Positions 49,532 to 56,851 of a stretch of 64,000 bases of DNA are shown piece after piece. Source of the DNA: Bacteroidales bacterium. Its GTDB lineage: Bacteria; Bacteroidota; Bacteroidia; Bacteroidales; UBA3824. The translations under genes were made by a program, and so were the position numbers. How positions within the stretch are numbered: the stretch's first letter is position 1; each line of letters opens with the position of its first letter. A model generated the notes under the pieces. The model saw nothing but the letters and a program-made list of their open reading frames with translations. It had not been told where the DNA came from and did no database searches. Where the stretch lies: contig JAFXUC010000048.1 of NCBI GenBank assembly GCA_017535325.1, forward strand, positions 1 to 64,000. The letters are read 5' to 3'.

Positions 49532-51259
49532 ATGAAATACTACATTGAAATAAGTTCGTGGAATCTTTTGGAGTCATTTGTTACCGAAAGCATATCCCCT
49601 TTCTCATTCTATCAAGAAAGGAATTTTGGCAACAATTTGAGCCGCTATATGAGTGGAGGAAAGGAAAGGACATATCACCTTATTCTTTCTACAAAAGATT
49701 TGGGCGGCGATTATTCGATATGCGTTGATGAAACTCTCATTGATACAAGTATTCTTGTTCCTATCAAAGGATTAAAAACCGCATTTATGTATCCAAAAAC
49801 GATTTATTATCGCAAAGGATATGTAAGTTTCCGTTTCGGGTCTTCGGATTTAAAGGATGCTTTAATATCCGAATCGCAGATACTTCTCGAAGTGAAAAGT
49901 GTAGAAAAATATTCTTCTGATTTTTATATCAAAACCATTGACACCAAAGAAGTTAAAGCCATTTCTAATTTGGGCAATTTATTGTCGTCTGACTACAAAA
50001 AATACATTGACTTTGATAACTCATTCAATAAAATCAAAGGTGCTATTACGGGTTATGTCAGGGGACTTTACACTTCCACCGATGAATCAAATCGTATGTT
50101 GCAGTCAAAATTGAGAGATTTGAAAAACTCATTTGGCGGTTTCAACACACAGATAATGATTAACGACACTTTTCACGAAAATCCTGAAATTTGTAGTTTG
50201 ATTGACGAGTGCAAATCTATGTATTTTGCACAAATAGAGCATACTAATTCTTTTGATGTACTGTCGGCACAATACAAAGAAATTGTAAAGTTGGCAACGT
50301 TAAGGGCAAAAGACATACAGGTGCAAACGTCTTTTGCCGCAAGAGAAAAATTGATTCAAGATAAAACATCAGTTGAAAATCAAATTGCCAAAATAGAAAG
50401 GAAGTTTGACATTTACAATGTTAGGCTTGAATTGGAAAACATCAAATCATTGGAAAAGGCCAATGGGAAAAAAATCGGAAAGACAAGGAACTATTTCAAA
50501 AAAGGTTCCTTAGAATATGAACGCAAAAAACAACTCAAACAAATCATTGAGGATTTTGAGAAAAATAATTCAGAATACGGTGAACTAAGAGGAAGGCTTT
50601 ACCAAATAGAGCAACATCTTAGTGGTGACACAAATAAGTATGATACAACAATTTCTGCATATTTTGCACGTGTGAGCGATATTATCAATGATTTGATAAA
50701 AAGTGTTGCATCGGTAGCAAGCAAAGATGAGATTAGTCTTTCTTCTGTAAAAATTTCTGATGGCAATATATTGTTTAATAATTTGGACGGGAACCCCGAA
50801 ATATGCTATTTCAATATCGTATTAGAACTGATTTTGCAAAAAAGCGGTTCAATGCAGTTGTCTGAATTTGCCGCATTGCAAGTCTTGGAAGAATCGGGAA
50901 AGAAATTTAAAACGAATCCTATTTCCAATACAGACAAAGGTAATAGAATTCTAAAATGTCTTCGTGAATTTTGGATGTACAAACACCAACAAATCGAGCA
51001 ATTCGATGTACCAAAGGAAGATATGCCAATCTTTCAATCTGTATTTGCTTTCTTTATAAAACCATTGGATTATGAACAGATTGAAAGGTATATGCTTTTA
51101 AAAAAATTTTCACAAAAAGCGTATGCTTTTATGCTGTGGGCTGCGTGGGTAGGTTTTGCCGACTTGCCAAAGACTTTCACGAATATTTTGTATTCTGATG
51201 AAAAAGTTACGTCCATTGTTGACGTATTTTTATTAACATTGCAAAAACAAAATCAGTAA
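49532..51259 (+). CDS. Unrecognised coiled-coil protein, gene 4 of the candidate system
   Basis: A 575-residue soluble protein that I do not recognise. Residues 1-150 look like mixed alpha/beta (MKYYIEISSWNLLESFVTES, FGNNLSRYMSGG, SFRFGSSDLKDAL). A long charged coiled coil covers about 250-375 (VENQIAKIERKFDIYNVRL, EYERKKQLKQIIEDFE). The C-terminal 190 residues are helical and Trp/Phe-rich (KCLREFWMYKH, FMLWAAWVGFADLPKTF). No catalytic motif is obvious. It lies 8 nt after the helicase-like gene. A coiled-coil partner beside an SF1 motor is an arrangement also seen in known DNA-surveillance systems, but no specific family can be named. Confidence 0.75.
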   Translation: MKYYIEISSWNLLESFVTESISPFSFYQERNFGNNLSRYMSGGKERTYHLILSTKDLGGDYSICVDETLIDTSILVPIKGLKTAFMYPKTIYYRKGYVSFRFGSSDLKDALISESQILLEVKSVEKYSSDFYIKTIDTKEVKAISNLGNLLSSDYKKYIDFDNSFNKIKGAITGYVRGLYTSTDESNRMLQSKLRDLKNSFGGFNTQIMINDTFHENPEICSLIDECKSMYFAQIEHTNSFDVLSAQYKEIVKLATLRAKDIQVQTSFAAREKLIQDKTSVENQIAKIERKFDIYNVRLELENIKSLEKANGKKIGKTRNYFKKGSLEYERKKQLKQIIEDFEKNNSEYGELRGRLYQIEQHLSGDTNKYDTTISAYFARVSDIINDLIKSVASVASKDEISLSSVKISDGNILFNNLDGNPEICYFNIVLELILQKSGSMQLSEFAALQVLEESGKKFKTNPISNTDKGNRILKCLREFWMYKHQQIEQFDVPKEDMPIFQSVFAFFIKPLDYEQIERYMLLKKFSQKAYAFMLWAAWVGFADLPKTFTNILYSDEKVTSIVDVFLLTLQKQNQ

Positions 51260-51273
51260 TGCAATGAGCAACT

Positions 51274-51507
51274 ATGAAAACCAAACCTCTCAAATATCCC
51301 AAGTCCTACGGCGTCCGAGACGAATTTGGAGCACTGTACAGCGCGGATGGAACAAAACTGTTGAAATACGACAATGACGATTTGGAAACGTATTCCGTCA
51401 GAGAAGGCACAAAAATTATTTGTGATGGTGCGTTTTTGCATTTAGATAATAGAAATTTCTTAAAAAAGTTGCACGATATTGAAACTTTTGTTACATTTGC
51501 GCTATGA
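51274..51507 (+). pseudogene. Truncated BspA-like leucine-rich-repeat protein
   Basis: A 77-residue open frame. The part ALYSADGTKLLKYDNDDLET followed by REGTKIICDGAFLH is the typical opening of BspA-type leucine-rich repeats (YSADGKTLLK..., then ...G.I.DGAF), but the frame then changes to unrelated sequence and stops without any complete LRR array. BspA proteins usually have several hundred residues and a signal peptide; neither is present. It is therefore probably a remnant left by a rearrangement at the edge of the inserted block. Its last 4 nt overlap the toxin gene. Confidence 0.5.
51469..51499 (+). promoter_or_regulatory. Promoter of the higBA-type pair (TTG-N20-TACATTTG)
   Basis: TTG at 51469-51471 and TACATTTG at 51492-51499 have the normal spacing. 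The start would coincide with the toxin ATG at 51504, predicting a leaderless message. Confidence 0.5.
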
Positions 51508-51845
51508 ATCGCACTATACTGACATACGGCGGATATTTTGAGGCTTTTATGGAGAGTTTGCAAGAGAAGGAGCGAGAAAAAATCCAATATGGTCTTCTTC
51601 TCTTGAAAACTCAAAACAGGCTTTCTACCAAGTTTGTGAAACACATCAAGGACGGTGTTTATGAACTTCGTACAGAGTATGCAGGCAATATTTACAGAGT
51701 ATTCTTCATTTTTGACGACGGAAATATTGTGGTGCTTTTCAACGGTTTTCAGAAGAAAACACAGAAAACCCCGCAAAATGAAATTGACAAAGCATTAAAA
51801 ATAAAGGAGGAATATTATGCCGACAAACGATCACAAAATACGTAA
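51504..51845 (+). CDS. higB: HigB/Gp49-type toxin of a toxin-antitoxin pair
   Basis: A 113-residue protein of the Gp49/HigB (RelE superfamily) type, ribosome-dependent mRNA interferases in characterised members. Recognisable parts are KIQYGLLLLKTQNRLSTKFVKHIKDGVYELRTEYAGNIYRVFF in family order (residues about 26-68: helix, then DGVYELR and YRVFF strands) and VVLFNGFQKKTQKTP near 76-90, which supplies the usual basic active-site residues. The gene comes first and the antitoxin second, as in higBA, with a 29-nt overlap. It borders the candidate system and may stabilise the inserted block. Confidence 0.87.
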   Translation: MNRTILTYGGYFEAFMESLQEKEREKIQYGLLLLKTQNRLSTKFVKHIKDGVYELRTEYAGNIYRVFFIFDDGNIVVLFNGFQKKTQKTPQNEIDKALKIKEEYYADKRSQNT

Positions 51846-52122
51846 CTACGACCTCGTTCTTGACGAAACCTTTGGCAAACAGGGAACACCTGAACGTGCA
51901 AAGGCGGAGGAAGAAGCGTATAATTTTTATTCGGGACAGATTTTGCAAACCGCCCGCAAGGAAGCAAAAATCACACAGTTGGAACTCGCCAACCGCGCTC
52001 ACACAACAAAATCTTACATCTCAAAAATTGAGAACGGCATCGTAACTCCCACAGTCGGAATGTTTTACCGTATCATTGCCGCTTTGGGAATGAGGGTTGA
52101 GATTGTTAAACCTATGTATTAA
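51817..52122 (+). CDS. higA: HigA-type antitoxin with XRE helix-turn-helix
   Basis: A 101-residue protein whose C-terminal half is an XRE-family HTH (QLELANRAHTTKSYISKIENG near residues 61-81, then PTVGMFYRIIAALGMRVEI). It should bind and neutralise the toxin encoded just upstream and repress the shared promoter. A strong Shine-Dalgarno sequence AAAGGAGG lies at 51803-51810, 6 nt before the ATG. This is unusual for Bacteroidota, whose messages mostly lack such sites, and would favour antitoxin excess. It ends the inserted block, 76 nt before the second ilvB. Confidence 0.88.
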   Translation: MPTNDHKIRNYDLVLDETFGKQGTPERAKAEEEAYNFYSGQILQTARKEAKITQLELANRAHTTKSYISKIENGIVTPTVGMFYRIIAALGMRVEIVKPMY

Positions 52123-52198
52123 AATCACTTTCTTTCAGAAAAAAATTTGCAGATGTTTATATTTTTTTGTTAATTTGCGGAAAATATTTACGAAGAAA

Positions 52199-53923
52199 AT
52201 GGAAAAAATTTCAGGTGCGGACGCCGTATTGCTTTCTTTGATTGAAGAGGGTCAGGATACGGTTTTCGGTTATCCGGGCGGTGCGGTGATACCGCTTTAT
52301 GACAGTCTTTACGGCAAAAGGGACAAAATTCATCATATTTTGGCACGCCATGAGCAGGCTGCCGTTCACGAGGCTCAGGCATACGCGCAGATTACCGGCA
52401 AACCCGGTGTTTGTATCGTAACCTCCGGTCCGGGCGCAACCAACGCCATCACGGGCATTGCAAACGCCAACATGGACTCCGTTCCGCTTATTGTTATAAC
52501 GGGACAGGTGGGAAGCGCGTTTTTAGGAACTGACGCTTTTCAGGAGACCGACGTTTTCGGTCTGTCAATGCCGATTGCAAAATGGAGTGCTCAAATTACA
52601 AGGGCGGAAGATATTGCCGAAACTATGGCAAAAGCCTTTTATATTGCCGTTTCGGGACGTCCGGGCGTGGTGGTTTTGGAGATTACAAAAAACGCCCTGA
52701 CTTCAAAGACGGATTTCGTTTACAAAAAAGCCCCGGTGATAAGGAGTTACGTTCCTTATCCCGAAATTCCGGGCGAAGTTATTGACAAGGCGGCTGAAAT
52801 GATTAACGCTGCCGAAAAACCCCTTATCCTTCTCGGACACGGCGTTTTGATTGCAAGGGCGGAAAAAGCCGTCAAAGAGTTTGTCGAAAAATCGGGCATA
52901 CCTTTCGGTACTACACTGATGGGCTTGTCTGCGTTGCCGTCAGACCATCCGCTTAACGTCGGAATGTTGGGAATGCACGGCAGTTATGCTTCCAACATGC
53001 TGACCAACCAGGCCGACCTTATCATCGCAATCGGCATGAGGTTTTCTGACAGGGTTACGGGAAAAACCTCCGGCTACGGCACAAAAGCCAAAATCCTTCA
53101 CATCGAAATCGACAAGTCGGAAATCGGAAAAATCGTTTCGGCGGATTTGTCTGTACACGGGGATTTGAAATCGGCTTTGTCGTACCTTACGCCCAGAATC
53201 GAGAAAAAAACTTACAACCGCTGGCGCAAAGAGTTCGACAAGTTCTATCAAATGGAATTAGAGCAGGTTATAAGAAAAGATATTCAGTCAACAGAGCCGC
53301 TTATTCAAATGGGCGAGGCTGTTGACATCGTGTCAAAAAAGACTGCCGGAAACGCCATTGTCGTTACGGATGTCGGTCAAAACCAAATGGTTGCGGCAAG
53401 ATATTATAAGTTTAAGCACCCCGATACGTTTTTGACTTCGGGCGGTTTGGGTACGATGGGATTCGGACTTCCGGCGGCTGTCGGAGCGGCTGTCGCCCAG
53501 AAATTTATGCCCGAAGACAACATAATGAAAAATTTCCCCGTCGTGCTTTTTACCGGCGACGGCGGTTTCCAGATGAACGAACAGGAACTCGGAACTATTA
53601 TTCAGGAAAAAGTCCCCGTTAAAATGGTGATTCTCAACAACTCCGTTCTTGGGATGGTACGTCAGTGGCAGAATATGTTCAACGGAAAGCGTTATTCGGA
53701 AACAGACCTTATAAATCCAGATTTCGTCTGTCTTGCAAAGGCTTACGGAATCAAAGCCAAAAAAGTGGAATACCGTGACGACTTGGAGTCCTCAATTGTG
53801 GAAATGCTTAATTTTGACGGTCCGTATCTGCTTGAAATCATGGTGGACAAGGACATGAAAGTTATGCCTTTTATCGCTCCCGGTTCTACGGTTGACGAAA
53901 TGAAATTAGTTAGCAACGATTAG
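52199..53923 (+). CDS. ilvB: Acetolactate synthase large subunit (copy 2)
   Basis: A 574-residue ThDP enzyme of branched-chain amino acid synthesis. ATG 52199 is chosen because it gives MEKISGADAVLLSLIEEGQD, aligned with the start of copy 1; the open frame to 52097 crosses the end of higA. The PYR domain has FGYPGGAVIPLYD and the catalytic Glu in RHEQAAVHEAQAYA. The PP domain has TGDGGFQMNEQE and NNSVLGMVRQWQ. This copy matches typical bacterial IlvB more closely (GGAVIPLYD, MVRQWQ) than copy 1, so it may be the ancestral biosynthetic enzyme. It is followed 5 nt later by its small subunit. Confidence 0.95.
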   Translation: MEKISGADAVLLSLIEEGQDTVFGYPGGAVIPLYDSLYGKRDKIHHILARHEQAAVHEAQAYAQITGKPGVCIVTSGPGATNAITGIANANMDSVPLIVITGQVGSAFLGTDAFQETDVFGLSMPIAKWSAQITRAEDIAETMAKAFYIAVSGRPGVVVLEITKNALTSKTDFVYKKAPVIRSYVPYPEIPGEVIDKAAEMINAAEKPLILLGHGVLIARAEKAVKEFVEKSGIPFGTTLMGLSALPSDHPLNVGMLGMHGSYASNMLTNQADLIIAIGMRFSDRVTGKTSGYGTKAKILHIEIDKSEIGKIVSADLSVHGDLKSALSYLTPRIEKKTYNRWRKEFDKFYQMELEQVIRKDIQSTEPLIQMGEAVDIVSKKTAGNAIVVTDVGQNQMVAARYYKFKHPDTFLTSGGLGTMGFGLPAAVGAAVAQKFMPEDNIMKNFPVVLFTGDGGFQMNEQELGTIIQEKVPVKMVILNNSVLGMVRQWQNMFNGKRYSETDLINPDFVCLAKAYGIKAKKVEYRDDLESSIVEMLNFDGPYLLEIMVDKDMKVMPFIAPGSTVDEMKLVSND

Positions 53924-53928
53924 AAAAA

Positions 53929-54498
53929 ATGGAAGAAAATATAAAACAATATACGGTTGTCGTTTTTACGGAAGACAAAGTCGGACTTTTGAACCGCATA
54001 ACGATAGTTTTTACCCGCAGGCATCTTAACATTGATTCCCTGACGACTTCGGAATCGGAAATCAAAGGCATTTTCCGTTACACGATTGTTACCAAGACGA
54101 CACCCGAAATGATGAAAAAAGCCGCCGATCAGATTGAAAAACTGACGGAGGTTTTAAGGGCGTTCTATTATGAGGCTCAGGACGTTGTAAGTCAGGAACT
54201 TGCGCTTTACAAAATTTCGACGGCAAACCTTTCTACACCAATGGAAGGCTTGATTAGGGATTTCAACGTAAGAATACTTGACATCGAAAAAGAGTTTATC
54301 ATCGTCGAAAAAACCGGTTCAAGAAAAGAAGTCTTGAAACTTTTTGAACAGTTGAAGCCTTACGGTATTTTGCAGTTTGCATGTACGGGACAGGTTGCGG
54401 TAACAAAGCCGATGAAAGAACTCGAAACTTATCTTCAAGAACTTAACAAGGCAGCGCAAAAGTCCAACGAAATCAGAAGTTGGAAACTTAAAAACTAA
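53929..54498 (+). CDS. ilvN: Acetolactate synthase small subunit (copy 2)
   Basis: A 189-residue regulatory subunit: ACT domain at the N-terminus (YTVVVFTEDKVGLLNRIT near residues 8-25) and ALS_ss_C domain from about 85 (LALYKISTANL, EFIIVEKTGSRKEV). The C-terminal tail beyond 175 (AAQKSNEIRSWKLKN) is absent from copy 1. It ends at a bidirectional terminator shared with the convergent patatin gene. Confidence 0.93.
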   Translation: MEENIKQYTVVVFTEDKVGLLNRITIVFTRRHLNIDSLTTSESEIKGIFRYTIVTKTTPEMMKKAADQIEKLTEVLRAFYYEAQDVVSQELALYKISTANLSTPMEGLIRDFNVRILDIEKEFIIVEKTGSRKEVLKLFEQLKPYGILQFACTGQVAVTKPMKELETYLQELNKAAQKSNEIRSWKLKN

Positions 54499-54528
54499 AA
54501 AAAGCCGCAGTTTTATGCGGCTTTTTTT
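54497..54528. terminator. Bidirectional terminator hairpin
   Basis: A7-GCCGCA (54497-54509) and TGCGGC-T7 (54516-54528) form a perfect 13-bp stem with a 6-nt loop. The A tract on one side and the T tract on the other serve both convergent genes. Confidence 0.93.
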
Positions 54529-54530
54529 GT

Positions 54531-56846
54531 TTAATTTCTGTCCCACCAACTCTTGTTGTAAAGCATAAAGCCGATATTGAACATAAAATAGAAATGACTT
54601 TTGCCTTTCGGCTCGTAACGCGCTGTAAAGGCTATCGGCCCAATAAAAGTCTGGTATGACAGAGCCGCGTTGAAAAAGTATTTAAAACCGTCAAAATCGC
54701 CTTTTCTTACGAGTTCAAAACGGTTGCCTTGTTCGTTGACAGTAAGAAAATCCTTTTGATACGGCACAAACGCAAAGCCCGAAAGCCTGAACGTGAAATC
54801 GTCTGAGAAATAGTACATTACGCCCAAACTTGCTCCGATGTATTTCAACGCTCTGTAATCTTCAAACAGCATGGTTTTGGTGTAGTCTGTCGGACGGTAG
54901 GCGTTTGTGGCAAGAAGCGTAGCCATCGGATTCATAAGGCTGTCGTGTTTGCTCAGATTCAACTCTGCCGAAAACGGAAAACCTACTTTGCCGTTTTGAG
55001 TGCGCAGATTATAGTTTTCGTAAAAAGCGTAAATCTCGTAAAAATTTCTGTTCAGGGGTTTTATGTCTTTCTTGTTGCCCGTAAAATCCGAACCCGGCAA
55101 AAACTTTTCCTTCGCTTTGGTGTACTTTGTTTTCAGCAAAAAGTTTGTTCCCTTGCCCGGCATCGTGATATGGTTGAGGGTCTGGTGCTGAAAAGTAACG
55201 TGGGCTCCGAAATATCCGAGTTGCGTTTTGTCAAGTTTGTCAGACGACTTGTATGACGGCGACATGTAATACTGCTCCGAAAAACTTCCGGTTGAAAGTC
55301 CGATGGTGATTTTTCCCGCCATCGAAACCGGCGCAATCAGGTTTACGTAATATTCCATGTCGTGTTTTATTGACACAGGGCTGCGCGTGTCAACAAAAAA
55401 TATGTCGGGGTCTGCCTCCATGTAATTGTAACGGTTCAGTTGAACGGCTGTTTCTACGGAGAAAATCGGTTTTGGAAAATACGCTTTCATTTTTGCCAAA
55501 CCAGATGTGTAAAAACGTCCGAAATAGCCGTTGACAGTGGTTTCTATCGGAATATAAGCGCAATACAGATATTCCGCGCCGACAAAGCCCTCGCAGTTTG
55601 CGGCGGTTGAAATATTGCCGCCGATTTTCGCGCTGATGGATTTGCTCTTTGTGAGTTCCATATTGAGACTGTAATTGCCGGAGTTTTCGTCGTAGGTTGT
55701 CGTCGGATAAATCCTGTCCAAAGTCTTGTCGGCGGCAACCTTGTAAAACTCTTTTCTCATGTTGTCAAGACCGATTGTGTCGTTTTTGAAATCTCCGAAA
55801 GAGGCGACAATGTATTTCGCGTGAGAATGTCTGAGCCCGTTGATTACCACGTCGTCAAACACCATTTCGGGAAGCCGCTCCTTGAATTTGCGGCGTTTTT
55901 CCGCCATCTGCTCTTTGGTAACGCGCTTTTGTATAAGGTGTTTTAGCGAGTCCATTTTTGAAATTGCCTCGTCGTAGCCGCGTTTTATAAGGTCTTCAAC
56001 CGGCGAAAAATCCAGCGTGCTGTGGTTCAGGACGTCGGGAATCAGCATGATGCCTTTTTCCTTGGGTATCGTGTAGTTGCTGGGGTCCATCACCATGTTT
56101 TCAATCTGGCTCATAAGGTCGTCTTCCTTGGGCTTTTCGTTGTTGGTGGAGACCTGAACGCCGATTATAATGTCCGGGTCAAAATCGTTTTCCATAACGT
56201 CAATCGGACAGTTGTCGTAGATTCCGCCGTCAAAAAGCAGACTCCCCTGATAAATCATCGGCTTGAAATACAGCGGTATAGCCATCGACGAGCGTACAGC
56301 GGTGCTTAGATGTCCGTTTTTGAAAATAACGGGTTTCTTTTTGTAGACGTCAGAGGCCACGCACCTGAAAGGCACCATCAGGGAGTCAAAATTGTATCTT
56401 GCCGCCGCAGCGGATTGTCCCATGATTTCCTCAAAGGCAAAGTCCATCTGATACGACGAAATTATGTTGGTGGGCAGATATATTTTCAGGACTGAATCCA
56501 CGTTCATTCTAAGGTTAAGCCAGACAGCAGTCGGGTCTTCGTTTTTGTAGAAAAAGCGCAGATTCTCCGCCGTCATGCCGCTGAGCCATGTCTTGAATTT
56601 GTCCGAGGTGAAAAGTTCGGTCATTTCGTCGGTAGTATAGCCAGAGGCGTACAACGCTCCGATAATCGAGCCCATTGAAGTTCCCGTGATATAGTCTATC
56701 GGTATGCCGTTTTCTTCAAAAGCCTTCAAAACTCCGATATGGGCAAGACCTTTTGCGCCGCCGCCGCTGAGCACTAAGCCGACCTGCTGAGGCTTTGCGC
56801 TGAAACATAGAAGTAAAAAGGTTAAGATAAATAGCGTTTTTTTCAT
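54531..56846 (-). CDS. Patatin-like phospholipase with Omp85-type C-terminal barrel
   Basis: A 771-residue protein with signal peptide (LFILTFLLLCFSAKPQ). The patatin domain (about 23-310) has the oxyanion loop LSGGGAKGLAHIG near 26-38, the nucleophile Ser in GTSMGS near 60-65 and the catalytic Asp in DGGIYDN near 208, so the Ser-Asp dyad is intact. A POTRA-like segment follows (about 325-400), and the C-terminal 370 residues are a BamA/Omp85-like beta barrel ending KSHFYFMFNIGFMLYNK. This is the PlpD/type Vd-like layout, in which a lipase is carried to the cell surface by its own barrel. It is the last gene of the leftward cluster, 5 nt after the caspase-fold gene. Confidence 0.88.
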   Translation of the reverse strand: MKKTLFILTFLLLCFSAKPQQVGLVLSGGGAKGLAHIGVLKAFEENGIPIDYITGTSMGSIIGALYASGYTTDEMTELFTSDKFKTWLSGMTAENLRFFYKNEDPTAVWLNLRMNVDSVLKIYLPTNIISSYQMDFAFEEIMGQSAAAARYNFDSLMVPFRCVASDVYKKKPVIFKNGHLSTAVRSSMAIPLYFKPMIYQGSLLFDGGIYDNCPIDVMENDFDPDIIIGVQVSTNNEKPKEDDLMSQIENMVMDPSNYTIPKEKGIMLIPDVLNHSTLDFSPVEDLIKRGYDEAISKMDSLKHLIQKRVTKEQMAEKRRKFKERLPEMVFDDVVINGLRHSHAKYIVASFGDFKNDTIGLDNMRKEFYKVAADKTLDRIYPTTTYDENSGNYSLNMELTKSKSISAKIGGNISTAANCEGFVGAEYLYCAYIPIETTVNGYFGRFYTSGLAKMKAYFPKPIFSVETAVQLNRYNYMEADPDIFFVDTRSPVSIKHDMEYYVNLIAPVSMAGKITIGLSTGSFSEQYYMSPSYKSSDKLDKTQLGYFGAHVTFQHQTLNHITMPGKGTNFLLKTKYTKAKEKFLPGSDFTGNKKDIKPLNRNFYEIYAFYENYNLRTQNGKVGFPFSAELNLSKHDSLMNPMATLLATNAYRPTDYTKTMLFEDYRALKYIGASLGVMYYFSDDFTFRLSGFAFVPYQKDFLTVNEQGNRFELVRKGDFDGFKYFFNAALSYQTFIGPIAFTARYEPKGKSHFYFMFNIGFMLYNKSWWDRN

Positions 56847-56851
56847 TTTTG

